64,000 bases of DNA, from contig JAKZMJ010000005.1 in assembly GCA_030491005.1 (NCBI GenBank), forward strand, positions 124,001-188,000, written 5' to 3'. The translations under genes and the position numbers were made by a program. Of the stretch, positions 9,054-17,717 are shown piece after piece. Position 1 is the first letter of the stretch. Every line of letters starts with the position of its first letter. The notes beneath the pieces were generated by a model. That model searched no databases. It was not told where the DNA came from and worked only from the letters and a program-made list of their open reading frames with translations. The DNA comes from Sulfurospirillum sp. (GTDB taxonomy: Bacteria > Campylobacterota > Campylobacteria > Campylobacterales > Arcobacteraceae).

Positions 9054-10037
9054 TTAAGAAAAAAATCTTTTTTGAACTTCTTCTTGTAATTTCAATCCAG
9101 AAAAATTAGCTCTTTGAACTAATTCCCAAAAATATCTATATGTAGCTCTATCATGTAATTCACCATCATATTGTATTGGTCCCCATTGTGCATCTTGTGC
9201 TGCTAGTAAAATATTTTGAGCATCTTGTACTTCACTAAATTCTGGCTTCATGGCATCAACAATTGCTTGTATTTGTGTTGGGTAAATAGACCACATTCTC
9301 ATAAAACCAAAAGAATTTCTAGCAATTTGCGCATCTTTAAATGTTTGATATGGATTTTTTAAATCTAGTGTTACATTATGGCAAGGAATAATATGATTAG
9401 AAATAGCAGCTTGTGCTACTTTTGCTTTTGCTGCGCTTATTAGTTTGTGTTCAAACTGCCCAGGACTTCTCATATTTGACGCATGAATAGCACCTTGATA
9501 ACCTGAAACAAAATCCATTAATCCAAAATCTAAAACTTGCATCCAAGGTAAAGTAGCTATTTTTTCTACATCTCTTAAGGCACCATGAGTTTCTACTAAA
9601 ACATGAATAGGAATTTCTCTTTTAATTCCAGCTTCTTTACATTTTGCTTGTATATACTCAATTTGTGTCTTAATATCTTCATAACAATGTGATTTTGGTA
9701 AAGTTATATATGCTAATTTAGAACCTGCCCCTGGAACTAAAATATCAACATCAGTTCGCCAATGTTCATTTGCATGATCATGAATTCTACAACCAGCCAT
9801 TGCGTATTTATTTGCGTCTGAATTTACAACTCTTACTATCATATTAGCATGTTCAACTTCTTGTCCCGTTTGTGCTCCATCTTCACAATCACAAGTTATA
9901 TCAAATATTGGTCCTAATTTTTCTTGCATTCCCATAGCTTTTAAAATTAGTTTTTCACTTCCTGCGAAATGCTCACAAGTTGGAATAATAGGTAAAGATT
10001 TTCCTGAATCAAATAGTGCTTTGTTTGGGTGTGTCAT
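9054..10037 (-). CDS. HpcH/HpaI aldolase / citrate-lyase-beta-like CoA-ester lyase
   Basis: The 327-residue protein of the CitE/malyl-CoA lyase superfamily has the metal-site motif DITCDCEDGAQTG, with the DxEDG acidic pair. It also has HVLVETHGALRDV and a C-terminal FMRMWSIYPTQIQAI corresponding to the family's G-K-x-x-HP-Q-I region. Enzymes of this type cleave or form malyl-, methylmalyl- or citramalyl-CoA. Next to a mesaconyl-CoA-hydratase-like gene, cleavage of beta-methylmalyl-CoA or citramalyl-CoA is the likeliest role (inference). AAGGAAAT precedes the ATG. Confidence 0.8.
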   Translation of the reverse strand: MTHPNKALFDSGKSLPIIPTCEHFAGSEKLILKAMGMQEKLGPIFDITCDCEDGAQTGQEVEHANMIVRVVNSDANKYAMAGCRIHDHANEHWRTDVDILVPGAGSKLAYITLPKSHCYEDIKTQIEYIQAKCKEAGIKREIPIHVLVETHGALRDVEKIATLPWMQVLDFGLMDFVSGYQGAIHASNMRSPGQFEHKLISAAKAKVAQAAISNHIIPCHNVTLDLKNPYQTFKDAQIARNSFGFMRMWSIYPTQIQAIVDAMKPEFSEVQDAQNILLAAQDAQWGPIQYDGELHDRATYRYFWELVQRANFSGLKLQEEVQKRFFS

Positions 10038-10047
10038 AATATTTCCT

Positions 10048-10076
10048 TTTTATTTTATTTTATTTTATTTTATTTT
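10048..10076. repeat. (ATTTT)n simple sequence repeat between two genes
   Basis: About five ATTTT units span the stop codon of the MaoC gene (10070-10072) and the space before the ribosome binding site of the lyase gene. Slippage here would change intercistronic spacing and the last residues of the hydratase. Confidence 0.8.
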
Positions 10077-11137
10077 TTCTTTGGAATGATAACTGTATAA
10101 TCCAAATCTAAAACGATATTTTTAAGATATTTTCCATTTTCATCAAATCTTGATTTTACATCATTTGATTTCATATTCTTTAAAGCCACAGTTCTAAGGC
10201 GCAATAGTCCGATATCTTCTCTGTTTAAATCTATTTTTTCTAAAACTTCACTATAAGCATATATGGTATCTCCTGCAAAAGTAGGATTTGCATGAGCTCC
10301 TGCATTTATTGCATAAATCCATTGGGCATTTTGTAAACCATTAAATGAAATGCTTCTAGCAATGGATATAACATGCCCACCATACATAAGACGCTTACCA
10401 ATAGGAGTGCTTTTCATCATAAAATCATCAAAATGCACTTTTGCATTATTTTGGTAAAGCTTAGTTGCTAAGGTATGGTCACTATCATCAATAGTAATAC
10501 CTTCTGTATGATTTAATCTTTCATTTTCTTCATAATCTTCCCAAAAATATGTACCGCCTGTTGCATTTGTATCAATATTTTGTAAAGTTGGAATGTTGAT
10601 ATTTTTACTTATAGTTGTAGTTTTTGCAAAAGTAGGAACTTCATTTATTCCAGAGTTTTTACTTTTGTCTTTTTTATGTACCATAACCCAACGCTTAAGG
10701 TTTAATATTTCTTCATTATTTTGATTGTAACCAATAGAATGCACATAAACTACTCCACTTTTACCACTTGAGTTTTCCTTTAAACCAATAACTTGGGTTT
10801 CAAGTCTTACTGTGTCACCTACAAAAACAGGATTTAAAAAAGATACTTCAGCATATCCTAAATTTGCAATTGCATTTAAAGAGATATCTTGTACGGATTT
10901 AGCAAAAGTTAAATGAAACATCAACATATCATCAAGTGGTCTTTTCTCATATCCAAATTCTTGTGCTAAAACATCACTTGAATGAAGTGCAAATCTACTT
11001 CCTGTTAGTGCAATATAAAAAGAAACATCTCCTTGTGTTATTGTTCTTGGAAGTGGATGGATTATTTTTTGTCCGATTTTAAAATCTTCAAAAAAATTAC
11101 CCTTATTTATCTTAGTACTTATTTTATTTATTGACAA
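10070..11137 (-). CDS. MaoC-type dehydratase with two hot-dog domains, like mesaconyl-CoA (2-methylfumaryl-CoA) hydratase
   Basis: The protein has about 355 residues. The N-terminal half carries FFEDFKIGQKIIHPLPRT, LNAIANLGYAEVSF and VGDTVRLETQVIGLKENSSG. This wording, especially SLNAIANLGYAE and GLKENS, matches the mesaconyl-CoA hydratase family of the ethylmalonyl-CoA and methylaspartate pathways. The C-terminal half is a second hot-dog domain. I choose TTG at 11137 as start because a perfect AAGGAG lies 6 nt upstream, directly at the stop of the synthetase gene. An earlier in-frame ATG at 11185 would overlap that gene by 38 nt. Hydration of mesaconyl-CoA or itaconyl-CoA is predicted. Confidence 0.82.
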   Translation of the reverse strand: MSINKISTKINKGNFFEDFKIGQKIIHPLPRTITQGDVSFYIALTGSRFALHSSDVLAQEFGYEKRPLDDMLMFHLTFAKSVQDISLNAIANLGYAEVSFLNPVFVGDTVRLETQVIGLKENSSGKSGVVYVHSIGYNQNNEEILNLKRWVMVHKKDKSKNSGINEVPTFAKTTTISKNINIPTLQNIDTNATGGTYFWEDYEENERLNHTEGITIDDSDHTLATKLYQNNAKVHFDDFMMKSTPIGKRLMYGGHVISIARSISFNGLQNAQWIYAINAGAHANPTFAGDTIYAYSEVLEKIDLNREDIGLLRLRTVALKNMKSNDVKSRFDENGKYLKNIVLDLDYTVIIPKKK

Positions 11138-11147
11138 TTTAATCTCC

Positions 11148-13670
11148 TTAAAATGAACTTTGACCGATTTCTTTAAATCGTTCAAAAAGTGTAATAGTTC
11201 TATTCGCCCAATTTATTCGTGATTTATCAACTAATTCATCGCCAAATTGTATAACTTCTTTACCATTTTTTAAAGCTTCATTATATGCACTAATCATATC
11301 TTGTGCTTTTTTTACTTCTGCTTTTTTTGGTGTAAAAATATCATTTACATATTCTAATTGAATAGGGTGTAATACTGCTTTTCCATCACAACCTAAATAA
11401 AAGGCATCTTTAGTACTAGCTTCACAAGAAAATTCATCTGCTACGTCAAAATGAGGTCCATCAATAACGATTTTTTCATAAGCTCTTGCAGCTAAACAAA
11501 TTTGACTCATATAATGAAACATAGCTTTATAACTATGTTTAATACTTATTTGTAATTTTTGTGCTAAATTATTTGTACCAATTATTATACATTTTAACTT
11601 TTCACTTGAAGCACATATTTCTTGAATATTTAATACTCCTAAAGGTGTATCAATCATAATCATTAATTCTAATTTTGGATTAATATTCACTATAATTTCT
11701 TGGGCTTTTAATACATCTTCAGCACTTTCAATACTTGCAAATAAAATACCATCAATATCAAGATTTTTTACTAATTCTAAATCTTTTTTTATATTTGATG
11801 AGTTTAATTTATTCACCTTGATAACTTTTTCAGAATCACCAAATTTTGAATCTTTTGTAAACTCATTTTTTATTAGTTTTCTAGCTAATTCTTTTTGTTC
11901 TTCTAAAATAGCTTCAAAATCAAAAATAACACAATCAGCTAAGACCGTTCTTGATCTTTGAATATTTTTTTCATTGTAAGCTGGAACAAATAACATAGAT
12001 CTTCTTGGTCTATAAATTTCCATTTGAAGTTTTGGTATAAAATCATTATTTAATTTTAGAATATTTTTAATAAGTTCTTTTCTTAAAACTTTTCCATTTT
12101 TTGTTTTAGGATAATCATCTACTATATAAATTTGTTTAGGTGCTTTATATTTAGCAAGGTTTTTTTGTCCAAACTCTAAGATATTTAGCTCATCTTCTTT
12201 GCTTAGTTTTTTATCACTTAAAATAGCAATTGCCACAATCGTTTTATCAGCAGCAACATCAAGACCAATAGCCACACAATCAGCTACGTCTTTATGTGTT
12301 TTAATAACTCGCTCAATTTCATGTGGACTTACTCTAAAACCAAAGGTATTTATGATGTCATCTTTTCGTCCTAAGAACCAAATATATCCATCTTTATCTT
12401 TTTTCGCATAATCACCTGTAAAAAAATAGCCATTTCTTTTTACTTGTGCAGTTTCATCTTCTAAGTTCCAATACTCTAAAAATAAACCTGGATTATCAAC
12501 TCCTATACAAATCATACCTTCTTCTTCAACTCCTGCTTCTTCTAATGTTGCAGGATTTAGAAGTTTTACATTATGACCTGGCTGAACAAAACCAGCAGAC
12601 CCTGGTCTTATTGGTCTATACTTTGAATGAGAAATATAATAAGAGAATTCACTCATACCAATTGCTTCAAAAATATCTTGCTTAAATCTTTCTTTCCAAA
12701 GTCCAACCATCTCAGAAGATAAATGCTCACCTGCACTCATACAATATCTCAAACTTGGACAATCTTCAATAGTAAAATTAGTTTTTTGTAATATTTGTCT
12801 ATAAATAGTAGGTACTCCTATAAATATAGTACATTTATGTTTTTTTATTAACTCAACCCAAGACTTAGCATCGTTTGCACCTTCATAAGCTATTACCGTA
12901 TGTCCTTTGTATAAAGGGTCCATAAGTGCTGAACCTAAAACATAAGTCCAATTAAACTTTCCAGAGTGCATGATTCTGTCATTTTCTTTAAAATCAAACC
13001 AAAATTCACTAGCAGGTGCTCGTCCTACAAGTGATCTATGTGAATGTAAAACACCTTTTGGAAAACCAGTTGTTCCTGAAGTATAAACTAAATAAGCAGG
13101 TTCTCCTGATTTTGAATTATAAAAATCATTTTCATTGCTTGCTTTATTTATAACTTCTTCAAAAGAGTATAAAGTAGCACCATGTGGTTTTTTAAGCTCT
13201 TTTATATTCGTAGTTCCTGAGACAATAATATGATGTAAATTATCTAAGTTTTCTAAATAAGGTAATAAAATATCATAAATAGAGGCAGAAATAACAATGG
13301 CTTTTGCTTGTGAATCACTTGCTAAATACTTAACTTCTGTTCCACTTAGAAGTGTAGAAGTTGGAACTGCTACAATTCCTGATTTTATACTTCCAAAAAA
13401 TGATATAGGATAAGCAAGTGAGTTTTTCAAACAAATTAACACTCTATCTCTTGGCGATAAATTAATACTTGTTAGAAAATTTGAAAATCTAGTTGATTGG
13501 TCATTTAAATCTTTATATGTAATCTCACTAGTTCCAAGTTTACTATCTTCAATTATCATAGCAATTGAGTTTTCTTTTTTTGTACCAATGTGTGCATAAG
13601 TACAAGCAGTTCCAATATTTAAAAATTCTGGAACTTCTATTTCTAATTGTGGGTATTGTTCTAAATTCAT
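11148..13670 (-). CDS. Fusion of an AMP-forming acyl-CoA synthetase with a CitE-like CoA-ester lyase
   Basis: The protein has 840 residues. Residues 1-545 are an ANL-superfamily synthetase: YTSGTTGFPKG near 196-206, the adenylate-binding GMSEFSYY, YFFTGDYAKKD near 415-425, and the C-terminal catalytic Lys527 in PKTKNGKVLRKEL. Residues 552-840 are a citrate-lyase-beta/citramalyl-CoA-lyase-like domain beginning YRPRRSMLFVPAYNEKNI, with the acidic pair in FDFEA near 584-586 and the GCDGKAVLHPIQLEYVN substrate loop. Both halves look complete. The arrangement suggests one polypeptide that activates an acid to a CoA ester and cleaves (or condenses) a downstream hydroxyacyl-CoA, with the hydratase encoded next door acting in between. 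Confidence 0.88.
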   Translation of the reverse strand: MNLEQYPQLEIEVPEFLNIGTACTYAHIGTKKENSIAMIIEDSKLGTSEITYKDLNDQSTRFSNFLTSINLSPRDRVLICLKNSLAYPISFFGSIKSGIVAVPTSTLLSGTEVKYLASDSQAKAIVISASIYDILLPYLENLDNLHHIIVSGTTNIKELKKPHGATLYSFEEVINKASNENDFYNSKSGEPAYLVYTSGTTGFPKGVLHSHRSLVGRAPASEFWFDFKENDRIMHSGKFNWTYVLGSALMDPLYKGHTVIAYEGANDAKSWVELIKKHKCTIFIGVPTIYRQILQKTNFTIEDCPSLRYCMSAGEHLSSEMVGLWKERFKQDIFEAIGMSEFSYYISHSKYRPIRPGSAGFVQPGHNVKLLNPATLEEAGVEEEGMICIGVDNPGLFLEYWNLEDETAQVKRNGYFFTGDYAKKDKDGYIWFLGRKDDIINTFGFRVSPHEIERVIKTHKDVADCVAIGLDVAADKTIVAIAILSDKKLSKEDELNILEFGQKNLAKYKAPKQIYIVDDYPKTKNGKVLRKELIKNILKLNNDFIPKLQMEIYRPRRSMLFVPAYNEKNIQRSRTVLADCVIFDFEAILEEQKELARKLIKNEFTKDSKFGDSEKVIKVNKLNSSNIKKDLELVKNLDIDGILFASIESAEDVLKAQEIIVNINPKLELMIMIDTPLGVLNIQEICASSEKLKCIIIGTNNLAQKLQISIKHSYKAMFHYMSQICLAARAYEKIVIDGPHFDVADEFSCEASTKDAFYLGCDGKAVLHPIQLEYVNDIFTPKKAEVKKAQDMISAYNEALKNGKEVIQFGDELVDKSRINWANRTITLFERFKEIGQSSF

Positions 13671-13681
13671 TTTAATACTCC

Positions 13682-14815
13682 TTATATTTGACCAAATGGC
13701 CAGTTTTCTTTAAATGTATGAAGAGGCATTTTATTTAATACTTTTAATGCAAAATTTTGATCTTCTTTTTTTAAACTTTTTAAAGCATAAGCTCTTAAAA
13801 TATTTTGTAAAGACTTACCAAACATCGGAGGATCTAACATCTGACCTTCGTATCTAATAGCACCACTTAAAAGTGCATCAGCATCAAGTGCTGCTTTTAA
13901 GATAAAAATATCTTTTTCTATTTCTTTAGGGCTTGGAGTAAAAGCAACTTTACAAATATTTATATGATTTGGAGTGATTACTTGTTTTCCTGTTAATCCC
14001 ATAGCAGTTTCTCTTTTAGCATGAGCATATACATGTCTTGAAGCATCATCACCATGTAAATCTAACCATCTTCTTATATCTTTTTTCTCTAAACAAGAAT
14101 CAGGAAGTGAGTTTGGTGTTAAAAGTACTTCAACTCCACCAATAACTCCTTTACCTTGGATACGCGCTTCCATTGTTAGAATATTAAAAAATGTTTCTAA
14201 TTCATCAATCCAACCTTGAGGAGTGATTTTATAAGCCATAGCTTTTGAGAAATCATGAATACCAAATACTACATGTTGAACAGTTGAATGAGCCATTAAA
14301 TCAGATGCAATTTGTAGTGATTTTGGATGCTCTATTATTGGCTGAATTGTTAAATTACTTCCAATTGAAACTAACCAAGAAGATAAATCTCTAATTTCAG
14401 CATCTCCATAAACTTCACCAGCTTTTGCTAAAACAATTACATCAATATATTTGTGAACTTGTCTAATTAATTTTAAATCTTCTTCATACTCTTCTGTTCT
14501 AAAAGGGTTTATTCTAATAGCAATTTGAAAATCACGTTGTGGGAATTTAGGAAGCTCTTCAAGTAAAAGCTTTCTTGACATTTCTTTCATTCTACAACCA
14601 TCTTCTAAATCAAATAACAAAGTATGAGCTTTAGTTTTATAAGCATGTTTTTGAAGTCTTAATTTCGCCTCTTCTATACTTTCATAGTTACCATCAAGGG
14701 GATTAAATTTAATTGGAGGATAATAAATCTGTATACCTGGCCAAAGTCCTCCAAGAACTGGAGTTAAATCATCATTTGCTGTTAATTTTGATAAGTCAAT
14801 TATTGACGAAGTCAT
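13682..14815 (-). CDS. Second HpcH/HpaI aldolase / CitE-like protein (long form)
   Basis: The 377-residue CitE-superfamily member has LLFDLEDGCRMKEMSR (acidic metal-binding residues), IRINPFRTEEYEEDL, IIEHPKSLQIAS and a C-terminal ITPNHINICKVAFTPSPKEI region. It is distinct from both other lyase domains in this locus and longer than typical malyl-CoA lyases, with extra sequence before residue 50. It is the first gene downstream of the divergent promoter region and 11 nt ahead of the fusion gene, so it heads the operon. The substrate is unknown; a malyl-CoA-type ester is likely. Confidence 0.78.
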   Translation of the reverse strand: MTSSIIDLSKLTANDDLTPVLGGLWPGIQIYYPPIKFNPLDGNYESIEEAKLRLQKHAYKTKAHTLLFDLEDGCRMKEMSRKLLLEELPKFPQRDFQIAIRINPFRTEEYEEDLKLIRQVHKYIDVIVLAKAGEVYGDAEIRDLSSWLVSIGSNLTIQPIIEHPKSLQIASDLMAHSTVQHVVFGIHDFSKAMAYKITPQGWIDELETFFNILTMEARIQGKGVIGGVEVLLTPNSLPDSCLEKKDIRRWLDLHGDDASRHVYAHAKRETAMGLTGKQVITPNHINICKVAFTPSPKEIEKDIFILKAALDADALLSGAIRYEGQMLDPPMFGKSLQNILRAYALKSLKKEDQNFALKVLNKMPLHTFKENWPFGQI

Positions 14816-15141
14816 TTTAATACCTTTATATTAATTTTTATGAAATATTCATAATGTATTTTGGAATTTAATCATAGTAATATATGCTAAAACTTTATTT
14901 ACAATATTAATATTTAAATTTTATATTATATTTATACTTCTACATAGCCTTATATACAGAGCTTTATCTGAAAGTGAAAATTCTTTTTCTCATATATTGA
15001 GATTAATATTTCTGAAAATATCGTATAGTGCAATAAAGATTTTAAAATTTATTTGCATTTTTTGTATTTTTTTACTAATAAATAAAGAATTAATTTTATA
15101 CAATGATTTAGTAGAAAATATAATAAATAAAGAGTATAGTT
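14816..15141. promoter_or_regulatory. Divergent intergenic region between the CoA-ester operon and iclR
   Basis: This is 326 nt of strongly AT-rich DNA with no open frame of interest. It must contain promoters for the lyase operon (leftward) and the IclR gene (rightward). Several TATAAT-like hexamers occur and none is clearly best. The IclR operator is probably here, but I could not identify a convincing palindrome. Confidence 0.5.
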
Positions 15142-15873
15142 TTGCAAAATCAAAATAAATCCTTAAGTAGAGGTTTAAAAATCTTAAAAGTTATATTGTT
15201 TAGTGATAAACCATTAACTGCAATATCTTTATGTCAAGAATTAGATATTGATAAAAGTACAATGTCAAGATTAATTACATCTTTGATGAATGAAGGATTT
15301 ATAAAGTACTTAAATAACAGCAAAGAAATAATTAAAGCAGATCTTATGGATAGTATGACACTTAAAGCTAAAAGAGTGATACTAGTTGAACAAACACAAG
15401 ATTTACTTGAAGACATATTTAATTTAACACAAGAATGTACCTATTTAGCAGTTAGAGAAAATAACTCTTTGATTTATTTAAATCAAGTTGATAATTCTAC
15501 AAGAGTAATTAAAATGAGAGATACAAAAGGTTTACTAGCTCCTTTACATTGTACGGCATTGGGAAAAATCTTATTAGCATATGACAATATTGATATTTCA
15601 CAAATTAATTTAACTTCATATACAAAAAATACTTTAACTAAAATTAGATTTATTAAAAAAGAATTAGAAAATATAAAAAAGAATCATTATGCAATTGGGA
15701 GTGAAGAATATGAATATGGTTTAAGTTCACTAGCTGTTGGAATCTTTGATAAAGATAAAAATTTATTAGCTTGTGTTGGTATTTCTGGATTAAGCTCAAG
15801 ACTTGATAATAACAAACTTCATGAATATTCTAAGGCTATATTAAAGCTTTGTACTAAAGCTATTAATATATAA
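15142..15873 (+). CDS. IclR family transcriptional regulator
   Basis: The 243-residue protein has a winged helix-turn-helix at residues 5-60 (LSRGLKILKVILF then DKSTMSRLITSLMNEGFI) followed by the IclR effector-binding domain (CTALGKILLAY near 130-140 and the C-terminal ACVGISGLSSR). It is divergent from the CoA-ester-lyase operon, the usual arrangement for a pathway-specific regulator that senses a carboxylic acid or its CoA ester. The start is TTG at 15142; the sequence directly after it fits the family N-terminus and no upstream ATG is in frame. Confidence 0.88.
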   Translation: MQNQNKSLSRGLKILKVILFSDKPLTAISLCQELDIDKSTMSRLITSLMNEGFIKYLNNSKEIIKADLMDSMTLKAKRVILVEQTQDLLEDIFNLTQECTYLAVRENNSLIYLNQVDNSTRVIKMRDTKGLLAPLHCTALGKILLAYDNIDISQINLTSYTKNTLTKIRFIKKELENIKKNHYAIGSEEYEYGLSSLAVGIFDKDKNLLACVGISGLSSRLDNNKLHEYSKAILKLCTKAINI

Positions 15874-15913
15874 GATTTAATCTGTATTTTTCTTTAGCTC
15901 AAACTATCATTTA

Positions 15914-16681
15914 TTAGTTTATTAATTGAGAGTTATTTTCATATACATGAAAATATTTTTCTTTAAGAACTTTTGCATATGGAAGTATCAGTACTTCTTG
16001 CATATCTTGAAATTTTGAAATAGAAATAACTTTTCCAACTTTTAAACCTTCAAAAAAGATATTATCTTTTCCTGAAGTTATAACCTCATCTCCTATATTT
16101 AAATTAAACGCAATAGGAATATACTTTATAAGTAAATATTTTTTATTTCTACTTGTATGTACAATACCAGGGGCATTGTTACTACCTATAAAAACAGCAT
16201 AATTACTTTTTTCATTTCCATTTAATAAAGCTTTTGATCTTCCATTATCATAAATTACAATTCCAGCAGCATATTCATCAAAAATTAAAGCTTCAATAGT
16301 ATTAGTTGTTTTTGGTAAATCTAGCCAAACTTTTGTAAAATCATTTAAATCAATATAAGAAATCACTCTAGCAATTTTTACTTTATATGGTTTTTGTTTT
16401 AATCCCTTTATAGAGCTTAGTAAAGTATCCATTTTTGATTGGCTAATTTCGTACAACAATTTATAGTTTCGTAATGTTTTGATATCTTTTTGTAGCTTTT
16501 CAATAGTTGATACTTGTAAAAAATACTTTTCTTGAGTACTATTAATATCATTCATCATATTAATATAAGATTCTTTCATTGTAGAAAATATTGTTATCTT
16601 CTTACTTAGTGATTTATCTAAATTAAAAATATAAGATAAACCAATTAGTAGGGCGAAAAATAGAAATACAAGTTTACTCAT
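15914..16681 (-). CDS. mreC: Rod shape-determining protein MreC
   Basis: The 255-residue bitopic periplasmic protein of the elongasome has an N-terminal membrane anchor near residues 3-18 (LVFLFFALLIGLSYIF). A coiled-coil stretch near 40-90 is followed by the beta-barrel region (VITSGKDNIFFEGLKVGKV). It links cytoplasmic MreB to the peptidoglycan synthases. The start overlaps the mreB stop by 8 nt, consistent with coupled translation. mreD is not next to it here. Confidence 0.92.
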   Translation of the reverse strand: MSKLVFLFFALLIGLSYIFNLDKSLSKKITIFSTMKESYINMMNDINSTQEKYFLQVSTIEKLQKDIKTLRNYKLLYEISQSKMDTLLSSIKGLKQKPYKVKIARVISYIDLNDFTKVWLDLPKTTNTIEALIFDEYAAGIVIYDNGRSKALLNGNEKSNYAVFIGSNNAPGIVHTSRNKKYLLIKYIPIAFNLNIGDEVITSGKDNIFFEGLKVGKVISISKFQDMQEVLILPYAKVLKEKYFHVYENNSQLIN

Positions 16682-17702
16682 TTGTAATTAGTTTTAATAA
16701 CGCCTCTTGATCTAATACATTACTAGTACCATAAGCAACGGCTAATAATGGCTCATCTGCTACTTTAACTGGTAGCTTAATAATATCTGTTAAATATGTA
16801 TCTAAACCTCTAATTAATGCACCACCACCTGTTAGTGTTACTCCATTATCAACAACATCACCTGCTAAATCAGGTGGCATCTCTTCTAATAAAGACTTCA
16901 CAGCTGAAACAATCTCTCTTAAAGGTTCTTTAATCGCAGTTCTAACACCTTCACTTCCTAATTCAATAGTCGATAATAAACCTGAACTATCTCTACCTTT
17001 TACTTTTATTCTTAACTCTTCTTCTAATTTAACTGCTGTTCCAATTTCGATTTTAATATTCTCAGCAGTTCTCTCACCTATATATAAATTATAATTTTGT
17101 CTTACATAATCAATAATAGCTTTATCAAACTTATCACCTGCAACCTTAATAGACTTTGATAATACTAAACCACCTAAAGAAGTAAGCCCTATCTCAGTAG
17201 TCCCTCCACCTATATCAACAACAACATAACCAGATGGGTCAGATACTGGAATTCCAGCACCAATAGCTGCAGCCATTGGTTCTTCTACTAAAAACACTTC
17301 TCTAGCCCCTGCACTATATGCAGATTCTTTAACTGCTTTTCTTTCAACTTGGGTAATTCCATGAGGAATACATATGATTATTCGTGGACTTATAAGTCTT
17401 TTTCTTTTGTGAGCTTTTCTAATAAAATACCTTATCATTCTTTCTGTCATTTCAAAATCAGCAATAACGCCATCTCTCATAGGACGAACAGCTCTTATAT
17501 TTAAAGGAGTTTTTCCTATCATTTGTTTAGCCTCTTGTCCTACAGCTAAGATTCTATCTTTTCCATATTTGTCATGTTGTACAGCAACAACAGAGGGTTC
17601 ATTTATTATAATACCCTCTCCTTTAATTGATACAATGGTATTAGCAGTACCTAAATCAATTGCCATATCTTTTGAAAATAAACCTATTAATTTATTAAAC
17701 AT
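16674..17702 (-). CDS. mreB: Rod shape-determining actin homologue MreB
   Basis: MreB is the cytoskeletal ATPase that orients lateral wall synthesis. The 342-residue protein has all actin-family phosphate loops: MAIDLGTANTIV at the N-terminus, YVVVDIGGGTTEIGL in the middle and TLTGGGALIRGLD near 290. Length and sequence are fully typical. It lies 15 nt after clpX on the same strand and overlaps mreC downstream. Confidence 0.97.
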   Translation of the reverse strand: MFNKLIGLFSKDMAIDLGTANTIVSIKGEGIIINEPSVVAVQHDKYGKDRILAVGQEAKQMIGKTPLNIRAVRPMRDGVIADFEMTERMIRYFIRKAHKRKRLISPRIIICIPHGITQVERKAVKESAYSAGAREVFLVEEPMAAAIGAGIPVSDPSGYVVVDIGGGTTEIGLTSLGGLVLSKSIKVAGDKFDKAIIDYVRQNYNLYIGERTAENIKIEIGTAVKLEEELRIKVKGRDSSGLLSTIELGSEGVRTAIKEPLREIVSAVKSLLEEMPPDLAGDVVDNGVTLTGGGALIRGLDTYLTDIIKLPVKVADEPLLAVAYGTSNVLDQEALLKLITNE

Positions 17703-17717
17703 ATATATATTCCCTTC

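Noticed and set aside
11138-11185. MaoC gene start at ATG 11185
   Set aside because: It would overlap the synthetase gene by 38 nt with no good ribosome binding site. TTG 11137 has a perfect AAGGAG at the right distance and places the conserved FFEDF near the N-terminus.
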